This document shows, piece after piece, positions 12,820 through 23,795 of a DNA stretch of 64,000 nt. Source of the stretch: Diphasiastrum complanatum. Taxonomy: Eukaryota > Streptophyta > Lycopodiopsida > Lycopodiales > Lycopodiaceae. The DNA lies in contig CM055095.1 in the NCBI GenBank assembly GCA_029204225.1, positions 24,462,190 through 24,526,189 of the forward strand, in the 5' to 3' direction. Numbering within the stretch: the first letter of the stretch is position 1; each line of letters opens with the position of its first letter. The notes under the pieces are model-generated. The model saw only the letters and a program-made list of their open reading frames with translations. It was not told where the DNA came from and did not search any database. The position numbers and the translations under genes were made by a program.

Positions 12820-13080
12820 ACAACAAACCCTTGCAGATTTCTCTGTGTCCTTGTCTTAGTGAGACTAAGATGGAACTTCATAGGCCTTTACAAAAGTTTA
12901 TTTTTTATTTTTATAAACCCTTGCAGATTTCTCTGTCCTAGTCTCAACGAGATGGAACTTCAGAGGCTTCTTCAAAATTTATTTATTTTTTTTAAAATTT
13001 TGAAAACAAACCCTTGCAAATTTCTCTGTGTCCTGGTCTCAACGAGATGGGATTTCAGAGGCCTCTACAAAAGTTTTTTT
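12820..13080 (-). repeat. Triple repeat in the leader of element B
   Basis: Three units of about 85-95 bp begin at about 12830, 12915 and 13008. Each contains AACCCTTGCA(G/A)ATTTCTC, then gtcct..tct(ca/ta)..gagat(gg) and ttcagaggc.tc.acaaaag followed by a poly-T run. The unit is a diverged version of the leader hairpin module of family A, supporting common ancestry of A and B. Confidence 0.75.
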
Positions 13081-13294
13081 TTTTTTAACGATGCCGAAAA
13101 GTAACCGATAGGACAAGAGGAGACTCGAAGGAGAAAAAAAACTTGTTTGAGAAAGAAATGTAAAAGAGAGTTAAAGAATCGGGAGAAAGAAAAGCTTTAA
13201 AAATACTTAGGTAACTTATGAGAAGGGAGGGAAAACTTAAAAAATAAAATGATTAGAAAAACAGAAAAGAGTACCTTTAAAAAAGGGAGGGGGA

Positions 13295-13308
13295 GGGGGG
13301 GGGGGGGG
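13295..13308. repeat. Poly-G tract
   Basis: A run of 14 G in the leader of element B, preceded by GGGAGGGGGA. The surrounding 13080-13580 is purine-rich and holds no supported ORF. Confidence 0.9.
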
Positions 13309-13582
13309 CTTGAAAAAAGAGAACTAAAGTCATAACAATGGGCAATTTGGAAAAAGCTTAATCAAAATCAGCTACACAATATTTGTGGCCTACAAAATTT
13401 AAATCACTACTTAAAAACAAAACTAATACTTTGAGAGCTTGGTTGTTGTTTTTTTTTTGGAAATGGAAGATTCAAGAGAATGGGAAAAAGAGGAGGCGAG
13501 GGGAAGGAAGCAAAAAAGAGTGGAGAGAAGAGTGAAGAAAAGAGAATTTGAAAGGCATCTATGCGGTGAGCAACGTTGGCGC

Positions 13583-13600
13583 TCCCCGGCATTGTCACCA
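13583..13600 (-). other. tRNA-Asp primer-binding site of element B
   Basis: Minus strand TGGTGACAATGCCGGGGA, two bases inside the 5' LTR. The 3' half matches the tRNA-Asp 3' end used by Athila-type gypsy elements; the 5' half has decayed. Confidence 0.75.
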
Positions 13601-13602
13601 AT

Positions 13603-13658
13603 TGTAGTCAATTGTAGTATAGGGGTCCGTTCATTGGGAGCCGCCCGTGCACACCTGC

Positions 13659-13737
<79 letters not shown>

Positions 13738-13890
13738 ACCAATGATGGTTGGGGCTATGGGGGCTCGAGCGCCTACCCATAGCTATGCACCAATCAACCT
13801 TGGAGAGAGAGAGAGAGAGAGTATACGCGCGCCTAGGTTGAGAAAGGCCTTGGGGGCTCGAGCGCCTACCCAAAGCTATTCTATCCCAAC

Positions 13891-13971
<81 letters not shown>

Positions 13972-14434
13972 AGCTTTATTAAGGAGAATAGAAGATGTGT
14001 ACAATGAAAAATGGCCTCCTTATATAGTTGAGGAAGGAGGGCCATCTTGGCTCTCATTGGCCTGTTTACAATGGCATCCTAGCCCTTCAAACTAAATAAA
14101 CTTCAATCTAATGGTTCATTAGGAAAAGGGCCAAACTCACATGATTCATGTGAGTTTGAGAGATTCCCGTTTAACTTAGAACCTTATGAACTTGACTTTG
14201 GGCCTTTTAATTAATTTATTCTAATAAGGCCCAAAGTCCTTTTATTCAAGTTCTATTTTTCTGATTTGCGTGGTCACTAGGTCGGTCTTATACACGCAGG
14301 AAGCCGATGCCCTCGCACTTATTATTCTAACTGTACAATGTACTGTGGCGGGGCCCACTAGGCAAGGCTTGGCCAACAGTATTTCAAGTGGTGAGACCCA
14401 CTTGTTTATTATTGTGCAAGAAATATCCACAACA
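13603..14434 (-). repeat. 5' LTR of element B
   Basis: Same termini as the left LTR (TGTAGTCA...CCACAACA on plus). It contains (GA)n at 13661-13734, 13803-13821 and 13893-13970 and an unequal version of the internal unit. Differences in tract length account for most of the length difference between the two LTRs. Confidence 0.93.
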
Positions 14435-14439
14435 ATCAT
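14435..14439. repeat. Target-site duplication of element B, right
   Basis: ATCAT, identical to 9919-9923. Confidence 0.92.
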
Positions 14440-16821
14440 GGGTTGGAGATGTGAGGGGGGCCTTGCCTTTCTTTTGCTGGGATGGCGCTTGGAAATTTTC
14501 GAGGACTGGTGTAGGACTAGAGACAATCTCAGGAACTTCCCAAAGAACAATGGTGAGGTCACCCGACGATTGAATTTGAAGTGGTTTTTTCATTTTCTCT
14601 TTCATAGTATGACCACGTGGTTGAGGTTTCGGTGGTGGAGAGGTGTGTGGATGAGGGACAATTGGTATGTCATGGAGGATCTCGTCATCAATTTGAAAGA
14701 TATATCTAGATCAGGTAATTGGTTGTGATTGATCGAGAGTGGAGAGGTACAATTATCCTGATGCTGAGCAGAGTAATCGGCATTCACACAATCAATAGTA
14801 GCTAGACTGTGAATCAAGTTTATGATATCAGTAGATTTGACATAATGACCTTTTTCGTGGCTGGATTGGTATGGCTCAAATACTGAGTTGGTGGTTGAGG
14901 ATCCCTCTTCCTGGGTGCATGCAGGTTTGAGTTTACCCGTTGAGTCAATGGTGACAGAACTGTCACGATTTCCAGAAGTGACTCGGCCTTTGCTCCAGTC
15001 ATGAATGACTCGTGTATTGGTGAGCCACGGACGACCAAGTAGTAATTCATAAGAATAGGAATTATTGGGAATATCAAGTACTACGAGATCAATAGAAAAC
15101 TTGAGACCTCCTAGTTTGATCAGCACGTGCGGAAGGAAACCGGTAGGTCGGACCACACTTTGATCGGCCATCCGAAGCTGACAAGTAGGTTTGCTAGCTT
15201 GTCTCTCAGATTTCATTCCATCATGAGGGATGTGGAAATGATATTAACTCCAAAACCTCCATCGAGTACTACTAAAACTTCACGAGATTGATGATGGGTA
15301 GCTGGGATTTTGATGTTGCCTCATTCGCTGAGTGGATTGGTTAGATGTAAGGGCATTTTAGGCAACTCGTCAAAAGTGGTGGTGGTATTGGATTGAATCT
15401 GTTGTTTCCACTGGCCAGCATGCTTCCAGAGTACATGGAAGGGAAGAGTGACATTGGCTTGTAGTAAATCTCCCCAAACTTTGGTACATTCAATGGTTTC
15501 GCTTTCAAAGGGCTTGTGAGGTACTTTATGGAAAGAGGAAGATTGTTGGTCGACATTGCAGATTTGCTGGCGATACTGATGATGCAGCCAAATTTCTTCA
15601 GATGGGTGAGGGTAAACTATCGGGGTTGAATCGTCACTTGGAGGAACAGCCCGCGGTTGAGTTTTGTTGGGTGCAAGCGTAGGGGCTTGGCGTTGGGTTT
15701 GTGCCCGAGTCAAGACCCAAGCAAGATGTGTTTCGATTTGTAAGCTTTCGACTTGCATTGAACAGACAGAAGCAGCTAGCTTAGATCGGGATGGGCAGTC
15801 CTTCACGTGGTGTTCAATACCACAGTTTTTACAAGCTGGAGGAAAGCGGAGTTTATCTAGGCAGCGAATACTAGGATATTTACCTGCACAGATAAAGCAC
15901 TCGGATCAAGATAATGGACAGCGTTTCGTGGGGCAGGCTGGTTAACAACAAACTGTTGACATGGGGATGAGTATTGATTTGGTGCAGGTGGTCGTGGTTG
16001 GTAAACCCCTGGTCGTGGCACAAGTTGTTGTGGCGGGTAAGGGAAGTATGCTCGATAGATGGTGGGTCTGGTGGCTGCTGGGAAATGATTTCACAGTTGA
16101 GGGAATTCATTAGCAGTGTGATGCTGTGAGCAGATTGGACATCAGACATTTTCCCTTGCTGGAAATGATTTCTCAGCAATATGTTTCATGGCGGTTTGAA
16201 AATCGGCAGTGAGTTTATCTATATGAGATTGTTGAGCTTTTTGTCAAGTTTCCATTTGATGTAGAAGTTCAGAAGACTGAGCAATATTATCAGACTTTGG
16301 GTGATTAGGCTGGTCCGGATTCTTAGATTTCTTTTCACGATGGTCAAAGTCATCGTCGGAACCTTCGTCTTCTTCACGGATATCATCGGTCATCACATCT
16401 TTAAGTTGATCATAAAGGTCAACTGGTTTGAGTTCATGGTGGATGTTTTTAGACAATCCAACTAAGAATAGTTTTGTGGCCATTCGTTTGGTGATATTTT
16501 CATCAACACATTCGACTTTGAGATGTTTAAAATGCTCAATGTAGTTTCAGACAGACTCTTCACGATGCATTTTCATATGAGTAATTTGAATGAACGGGCT
16601 CTGAGTCAGTTTGGATGGTTTGAAATGCTTGATGAGAGCATCCTTGAGGTGGTCCAAGAAGCAAGATCAAGAACTTCGAGATTCAAGTACCACTCCTTGG
16701 TGGTGCCATAGAGTACCATGGGAAATGGACGAAGCTTTTCAGTTTCAGAGGTATCTCCATAAAAACGGCATGCATTATCAAAGTCTTGGAGAAATCGAAC
16801 TGGGCCACAAACTGGAGTCAC
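14440..16821 (-). pseudogene. Ty3/gypsy gag-protease, minus strand
   Basis: Read downwards from 16821: a Retrotrans_gag segment (FLQDFDNACRFYGDT, then LYGTTKEWYLNL), a long decayed middle, a zinc-knuckle pair around 15900-15790 (CFICAGKYPSIRC with Tyr replacing His, and CKNCGIEHHVKDC, both with only three residues between the second Cys and His/Tyr), and a retropepsin whose active site reads VVLDGGFGVNII (about 15275-15240), i.e. D-G-G rather than D-S/T-G. The conserved LLLGRPWL strand follows (about 15040-15015). The ORF 15216-14602 ends in pol spacer sequence that continues at 9918 beyond element B. Several frameshifts and stops; dead. Compared with the plus copy at 16822 it lacks roughly 345 bp near 14700. 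Confidence 0.85.
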
Positions 16822-18960
16822 AGTCTAGCTACCATTGATTGTGTGAATGCCGATTACTGTGCTCAACATCAGGATAATTGTACCTCTCCACTCCCGATCG
16901 ATCACGACCAATTACCTGATCTGGATACACCTATCATCAATATCAATTTTATTGATATTCTTCCACACCATGATGAACTGCTAAATGTTGCATGGCTACC
17001 TACTAATGAATCAGACGATTTATTCATTGATGACGAGAACATCTTACGAATTCAGAATTGCCTAGAAGATATGGACATTTCTGATATTCAGATCCTCAAC
17101 TATATGGAGGCACTCCCACCTAGGACCTATCCACAACATTCTTCCAAGGTGGAACCAGTTGCCAAGATTGCAATTGAAAAACTTGAGACAAAATTCTACC
17201 ATCCCAAATGCCCATACTACCATCCCAAATGCCCATACTATCCATGGGATCTCTGTGAGGAGGAGACTATCTTTCAAATTGATGATGAGATCCTCCATGA
17301 CATACCAACTGTCCCTCATCCACACACCTCTCCACCACCGAAACCTCAACCACGTGGTCATACTATGAAAGAGAAAATGAAAAAACCACTTAAAATTCAA
17401 CCGCCGGGTGACCTCACCATTGTTCGGGAAGTTCCTAAGATTGCCTCTAGTCCTACACCAGTCCCCAAAAATTTCCAAGCGCCATCCCGTCAAGAGAAGG
17501 CCCCCCTCGCATCTCTAGCCCATGATGTTCCTGCATACTTTAAGGACTATACGATCGAGGATGTCACAATCCAATTACCCCAAGCTCAATGTGAGCCAAC
17601 TGGTAATTCACCCTACGAAGGCCCTACACAAACCATAACCCTTTCCCTGAGTGAGCCAAATGAAACCAACGAGTATCTTGTCCACATCGGAGCTCATCTC
17701 AATCGCGAACAATGCAGACGGCTTGAAAAGCTCCTACAAAAATATCAACATGTCTTTGCCTGGACCTATAAAGACATGAAAGGCGTCTCACCCCAAGTAG
17801 TTGTGCATCATATCCCGCTTAAACCGGGTGCAAGACCCACTGCGAGTCGTCCATACAGATGCGATCCCATCTATATGGCCAAGATCGAAGAAGAATTACA
17901 ATGCCTCTTAGATGCGGGATTTATCTATGAAATTGAGCATACTGAGTGGGTCTCCCCAATTGTCATCATTCCCAAGAAAAATGGAAAACTCCAAATCTGT
18001 GTCAATTTTAAGAAACTTAACGCCGTCACTGAACATGATCATTTTTCATTACCTTTCAGAGAATCCATCTTAGAAAAACTAGCAGGAGATGAGGCTTACA
18101 CCTTTTTAGATGGCTTTAGCGGATACAATATGATCCAAATTGTTGAAGAAGATCAACACAAAACCGCTTTTGCCACAGAATGGGGAATCTTTTGTTCGAA
18201 AGTCATGCCCTTGGTCTCTGCAATGCTCCTAGCACCTTCCAACATGTTATGCAAGCGGCCTTTTCTCAGCAAATGGACGATACCTTAGAAGTTTACTTGT
18301 ACGATTTAGGAGCACATTCCGAAAATACGCCATCTGTCTATTCTCGAAAAAAAATTTATCCAATGTCAACGCTTCGGCATCTCTCTTAATCCTAAAAAAT
18401 GCCAGATTTTGGTAACCCATGGTATTGTGTTAGGACATATTATCTCACAAAATGGCATTGCCACTGACCCTGAAAACATCCTTATCATTCAAAATCTGCC
18501 GGAACCGCGTACGATACGTGAAGTTTACTCCTTTCTTGGCCACGCCAACTACTATCGGTGCTTTATTTTTTATTTCGCTAACAAATCACGCTTAATCTAC
18601 AAAGTAGTTGTATTTCCTAAATGGACGGATGAACAACGTGTCGTCTTTAGTCAACTCAAAAAAGCCCTTACTAATGCACCCATCCTCCGGGCTCCTGATT
18701 ATTCTAAAGAATTCCATGTGCATACCGATGCATCCACGTATACCATTGGAGCAGTGCTCACCCAACCGGGAGAATTCAAAAAGGACTACCCAATCCGTTT
18801 TCTTAGTCGACAATTGATACATGTTGAAGTCAATTGTACCACTACCGAACACAAAGCCTTGGCAATGGTATATGCAGTTCAGAAGTTTCGCCATTATATT
18901 CTAGGAAAAGTCTTTGCGTTCTTCACTGATCATCAAACACTATTGTATCTCATCAACTGA
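16822..18960 (+). pseudogene. Ty3/gypsy protease spacer-RT-RNase H, inverted copy
   Basis: Begins with SLATIDCVNADY, the same protein as the minus element at about 14810, so the two are inverted about 16821. The long frame to about 18290 contains the pre-RT spacer (HDVPAYFKDYTIEDV), the RT fingers (WVSPIVIIPKKNGKLQICVNF), and FLDGFSGYNMIQI. A frameshift near 18200 separates LCNAPSTFQHVM. The catalytic YLDD reads YLYD (about 18295-18306), losing one catalytic Asp. RT connection and RNase H follow in 18409-18960 (GHANYYRCF, FHVHTDAST, TTEHKALAMVYAVQKFRHY, FTDHQTLLYLIN). It breaks at 18960 straight into passenger sequence, with no integrase. Inactive. Confidence 0.9.
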
Positions 18961-20690
18961 CCCTCGCCATGGACGATCCCACTCAAAATTACAAGTGGGC
19001 TGAGAAGGTAACAGAGAAGCTGTGCGGAGCTCTGAAAGCTCGAAAACCAACTACCAAATGTTGGTATCTCCTCCACATGTTGGTCACCAAACAATTGGGG
19101 TCTAGGGCAGCTACTGCCATCAAGGAGTTGGATGATGATTATCCAAGCACAAAAAAGTGAGCCACCCCCCAACCGACAGTAGAACCGGTCTCACCAGCCC
19201 CACCTACTAAGAAGCAGAAAGAGAAGGCGATCAACACAGAAGCCGATGTCCCTCATAACATTCTATCCAGCAACATCGGGGTGGAATATGCTGAATTCGG
19301 AGGGAGCCTTAAACCATCTCAGGTCCCAAAGGAGGTCCTAGAGCAGCAGGTGGCCTTACTTCACTAGGCCCAACAACGTAGACAAGTAGTAGCGGCAGCA
19401 GCAGGCAGCTCCAGAATGGCAAGCACTTCCGGCTCTGATCCTATGGGCGTGATTCCGTCCACACATGCAATTTCCTCTCCATCACTTGCTTTCACACTCC
19501 CACCACCAACCCCACCATTTACTGCCACCTCCACACCCTCACTAACTCTCAACACGGGCTTCACTTCCACACTTCCACAAAAGCCCTAACTTGTACAAAT
19601 CTCCACCCTACTTGACTTCACAGTCAACGTAGATGATTTTGCATTACAATTACTAAGTGCACTTCCATCAACCACTATCACCACTAACCCAATCCAACAA
19701 TCTCTACAACGCAGTATCTCCCCACCTCTTGTACCACTCAATCCACAATTACGTCCACCTGCTTTTCATACACCTCCGTCTAGCCCTGCTCCTGACTTTC
19801 TACCATTTAACCCAATGTCGTATCCTAACTACACACGCACCCTCCCTGACATTGGTCCTTGGGGGCAGTTACCCCTTGCAGCCCAAAAAGTGGTATGGTT
19901 GGTGAATAAGCTCCAATACAATCTATTCGACACCCTAGGGGGACAATATACTATGCAGCAATTTGACGATGGTGCTATGGCGGACCTTCAGAAAGAAAAA
20001 ACAAGGCTGGAGAGGAAAACAAACAACAACAACTCTAGATCCAAAACCTCACGAATTACAATCAACAACAACAGCGGATGCTACTCCACCTCCAGAACCA
20101 GCTCCAACTGAAGGTATCCAACATGCAACAAACCATCGATACCCTCAAAGCCGAAAAAGATGAGGTTGTAGCATATTCACAAGCAGTACGTTCTGCTATG
20201 AAGGAACAGTTGGAAATGGTGGACTTCAACAACTTCGCACCACCAGTTATTCTTGAGGGAACTGCCATTCTAGTGGTGACCTATCAAACATTGGCCCAAA
20301 AGCTGAAAGCCACGATGGAGTAGCACTTAAAATTACAACAATCATACATTGCTTCCATCGAGGTCTTAAACCAACACATAGCCACCCTGAAAAAATGCTT
20401 CAAGGCCGCTGTCCAGTCAACACCGTTGGTTCATGCAGAGCACGCCCAATTTCATGATTCAAGGCACCACTTTGATGGACCAGATGGTGGAGATGGAGTA
20501 AGATTCCAACAGCCTCCTCCTATAACTCAAGGCTTCGCATTTCAAGGCCAACCCCTGGGGCAAGGAGCTCAAACACCAGGCAATCCGTCAGACTCTGGGG
20601 GTACCAGCTCCCAACATTATCTTTTCTCTTCCACCGCTTCTAACACTCTCGACACCACTAATCCCACCTTCATTCCATGACAATTTTTTC
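18961..20690 (+). pseudogene. Gypsy-associated passenger ORF, plus copy, function unknown
   Basis: 18969-19160 encodes a 63-residue N-terminal part (YKWAEKVTEKLCGALKARKP). It continues through stops into a Pro/Ser/Thr-rich stretch (about 19400-19800), then LGPWGQ-like sequence with QKVVWLVNKLQYNLFDTLGG (about 19880-19940), a coiled-coil-like region (LQKEKTRLERKT; LKVSNMQQTIDTLKAEKDEV), a Gln/Gly-rich tail and a stop at 20678-20680. The layout (small helical head, Pro-rich linker, coiled coil) recurs in the passenger ORF at 51.7-53.2 kb. I recognise no catalytic domain. It lies directly after gypsy RNase H, where integrase should be. Broken by several frameshifts. Confidence 0.5.
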
Positions 20691-20890
20691 ATGAGTCAAA
20701 AAGCAGAAGCTAACCCCTCGCCTCCTCTCTCTCATGAACTCGATCCACAAATTCAACACGAGATTGCCTCTGAAGCGCCAACCATCCGGCACATAATCAC
20801 GCTCATAGAACCAAGCAAGGAGTTGCGTGCCTCTCAGGAGTTTGCAAAGAAGTATCCAACAACAAAAGAGCGAGGTGGCTACATACTGTT
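20691..20890 (+). pseudogene. Second passenger ORF start (truncated)
   Basis: A frame starting MSQKAEANPSPPLSHELDPQ runs to RGGYIL at about 20888 and is the partner of the minus-strand copy at about 4900-4680, which continues much further. Here it is cut at about 20890 by unrelated AT-rich sequence leading into copia RT. Function unknown. Confidence 0.5.
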
Positions 20891-21030
20891 TTATTATTAT
20901 TTAAGCTTCTACTCATGGACTTACAAAAGACTTGCCATGGTTGAAGTTGACAGATACTCATACGTGGTCTTACAAAACACATGCCACGGAGTTTTATTTG
21001 TTTCATTTTTATTTTCTCTATGTTAGCACA
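20891..21030. other. Junction DNA, nothing recognised
   Basis: About 140 bp between the passenger ORF and the copia RT. It holds a diverged direct repeat (tggacttacaaaagacttgccatgg and acgtggtcttacaaaacacatgccacgg). No gene. Confidence 0.5.
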
Positions 21031-22126
21031 GTTGCTAACATCATTCAATCAGGATTCGCAAACAGTTCAGCTGATTGTAATGTTTATTCAAAGCATATAG
21101 GCACCAATTCAGTTCACATAGCTCTTTACGTAGATGATGCATTTATTTTGTCTAATGACACTTCTCTTCTGCACACTACTGAGAGTGATCTGTTAAAAAA
21201 AATTTGACATGACTGATTTAGGAGCTGTTCATTCTTTGCTAGAAATTCACCTTACTAGAGATAGACTTCAGAAGAAGATCTATCTTAGCTAGCAGACATA
21301 TCTAAAAGGCATTTTAAAAAAGTTTCATATGTTTGATTGCAAACCAATTGATATCCCAATGGATCCAGGTATAGTAGTGACTAAACCTTCTTGTGTTGAG
21401 ACTGATAGTGAAGTACTTGACTTAGCGAAGTACTCTTATCATTCACTAATCGGAACTCTAATGTATGCAATGTTGTGTACTAGACCAAATTTAGCATATA
21501 CTGTTAGCACGTTAAGTCAATTCATGTCTGATCCTAGGATCTCTCATTGGAAAACATTAAAGAGAGTGATGAGATATATTCAGAAAAGTTTAGACCATAT
21601 TTTATGCTATGATGGAAATGCTATCGACCTACTCGTCTTGCGAGGCTACTCCAACTCAGATTGGGGAGAAACAATCTCTACCAAAAAATCTACCTCCGGG
21701 TTCTGTTTCTATCTGGCAGGGGGACCAATTTTGTGAAACTCAAGGAAGCAGAAATAAGTTGCGCTTTTCTCGATAGAGGTAGAGTACATCGCGGCATGTC
21801 AAGCTTCAAAAAAAGCTGTATTGATCAAGTTATAACTTCACGACTTACATCACACTCAGTTTAATGCTACTACCATTCTATGTGACAACTTGAGCTGTAT
21901 TTCACTGTCACTGAATCCCAGATTTCATGGCAAATCCAAGCACATAGAAATCCAGTATCATTTCATTCGGGAGAAAGTTTTCTTAGGACAAGTGATCCTT
22001 CAATATTGTTCCACAACAAATATGGTCGCAGACATCTTCACTAAAGCGCTTCCCAGGATCAAGCACCAAAAAGTTTTCAACAAGCTGAATCTGACGAAGA
22101 TACCAAGGCACCAATCGTGTCCTTAA
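21031..22126 (+). pseudogene. Ty1/copia RT-RNase H 3' half (element H)
   Basis: Encodes HIALYVDDAFILSND (RT catalytic YVDD, about 21115-21160), frameshifted thumb sequence, then CKPIDIPMDPG, HSLIGTLMYAMLCTRPNLAY, STLSQFMSDP (21329-21736) and RNase H (YSNSDWGETISTKKSTSGFC). Further stops precede ILCDNLSCISLSLNPRFHGKSKHI and MVADIFTKALP, the normal copia C-terminus, which stops at 22124-22126. It belongs to a copia lineage different from C, D and E. The 5' part is absent; dead. Confidence 0.9.
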
Positions 22127-22133
22127 AGGGGAC
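22125..22133 (+). other. Polypurine tract of copia H
   Basis: AAAGGGGAC immediately before the LTR start TGTTGGAAATTAAGCCC. Confidence 0.7.
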
Positions 22134-23720
22134 TGTTGGAAATTAAGCCCACAGTTTCCTCCTTGGTGAATGACTAATTTCATTTCATGATTCTTTCTGC
22201 ATGTTTATTGATCATCGATCTAGGGTAAGGTGAAACCAACTTTGGTTCTATGTTTGCTCATATGATACCTGCAGAAATCACAAACTTAGACAGCCAATTT
22301 ATTTGAAAAACGTCTACAACGGGCTTCCGGCTGATCTCCAGCAAAGGGTAACCAATCCTGTCATAATTTCAAGTTCAAATGTTAAGTTCAATAATTTGAA
22401 GTCATTAAAGACTTGGCCATCTTCAAGGACTTCCATGAAATTAGCATTTAGAACAAGTCTGTAGAAATACATTACTTTCGTGACAGTTTGCAAAAATACT
22501 CTAAGTGTCGCGACAGTCTTGTGATGCCACAAAAATGTTAAATATTGAATATCAACATAATTGGTTAAGTATAAATCATGAAGAAGCCTAAGTCATTTTC
22601 GAGAATATATCTCCTAAGTACTTGCCTTGTAATTAAGGACAAGACCTTTAAAAGGACAAGACATTGCCTTGGATAACCTTTACTAGGTCGTCCATACGAA
22701 ACGACTAGATACGAAAAGACATGTTAAACTAGAGTAACTTTAACTCATAGTTAAGTATACCTCCTATGGTATAGTTGAACATATTTTTAGTCTAATTGTT
22801 AACTAGACCCTTTCACGAGAGCGACACACTTGTTGTTTTAGAGGTGTGTTTGTTCGTCCCGTAGAACATATGTAGATCTCACACTTCAGTCTCGATCATC
22901 GAGAGAGAAGAGGTTATGCTTATGTAAGAGATTGAAGAAGTGAATAGAGTTATGTGAGTTATTCTCTCTTATCTCTGTTCTTCACACTGTTGAGTGTGAG
23001 TGATCTTGAGTTTGCTAACAATCTCTAAAGCATTTCATGAATTACTCTCTGATTAGATAGACGCTCTAGTGCATTACAGTCGTTTGCTGTGTATCCGTAA
23101 AGCATGCTCTAAAGAACTGTCTTAAGACCATCTTATTCGTTTGTCGTGAATACTTCCTTTTTCGGCACTCGAATAACAACTATCTTTGGTACAGTCTAGC
23201 ACGATCATGGAATTAAGCTGTATGTATACATACGAGATGACAGTCCCTGTCTGAAGAATTGAGTCTTTGATCTGTTTTCCTGATTGGCATTGACATAAGT
23301 TTCTAACGTGCTCTAAAACTCTTCGTGTTCTTTAACTATTAAGTTGGGCTTTAGTTAAACTTTTGTCTAGAAACAAATAGTTCGCGAACGTGATTAATTC
23401 ATTGTCTGCACAGTCTCAAATACATCAAACAATTCTCGATTCTCTGTTGACACCTTAATCAGCCAAAGTGTAGTACTACTGTACTACTCTAATAACATCT
23501 CACTTGTAGAATGCGCTTTCTTCAATTCGATAGAGGCCAGATTGTTGTTCTGAATTTATTAATATTACCCATCCCAAACATAAGTAATCCTGGTTACTTT
23601 TTAATGTATGTCAACAACCAGAATAACACTCGAAACCACTTGTCATAAATTATACCAAAAACATACATTATTTAGTATAAAATCTATATTAACCCTGTTG
23701 GTATAGTACGACATATACCA
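22134..23720 (+). repeat. 3' LTR of copia H followed by 5' LTR of gypsy F (boundary unclear)
   Basis: Starts TGTTGGAAATTAAGCCC after a PPT (copia H 3' LTR) and ends ..ACATATACCA a few bases before the tRNA-Asp PBS at 23726 (gypsy F 5' LTR). I could not find the border between the two LTRs because neither has a second copy in the window; TGATGCCAC at about 22523-22531 is one possible start. No ORF is supported. Confidence 0.55.
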
Positions 23721-23725
23721 ATTTT

Positions 23726-23743
23726 TGACGCCGTTGCCGGGGA
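23726..23743 (+). other. tRNA-Asp primer-binding site of gypsy F
   Basis: TGACGCCGTTGCCGGGGA, one mismatch from the canonical tRNA-Asp PBS. Confidence 0.9.
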
Positions 23744-23795
23744 TAGTTTAGGAAAATTATAAGAAATCTAATAAATCCATCTCCATCTCTAGTGT

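Larger units (their letters stand above)
9924..14434 (-). mobile_element. Complete gag-only (non-autonomous) LTR element B
   Basis: A 4.5-kb element with two LTRs (9924-10761 and 13603-14434), 5-bp TSD ATCAT and a tRNA-Asp-like PBS at 13583-13600 read on the minus strand, so its 5' LTR is the right one. The 2.8-kb interior codes only gag-like and unrecognised protein; no protease, RT, RNase H or integrase is seen. It sits inside the gypsy pol gene that continues at 14440 and 9918. By eye the non-microsatellite half of the LTRs differs at roughly 20-25 of about 465 positions, so it is clearly older than copia C. It would need enzymes from a partner element. Confidence 0.9.

Noticed and set aside
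13439-13894. Open frame of 151 codons with long Arg-Glu repeats
   Set aside because: Product of (GA)n microsatellites in the LTR of element B; no coding character outside the repeat.
22134-23720. Possible host promoter or intron region
   Set aside because: Bounded by a copia PPT on the left and a tRNA-Asp PBS on the right, so it is LTR sequence, although the internal border is unresolved.
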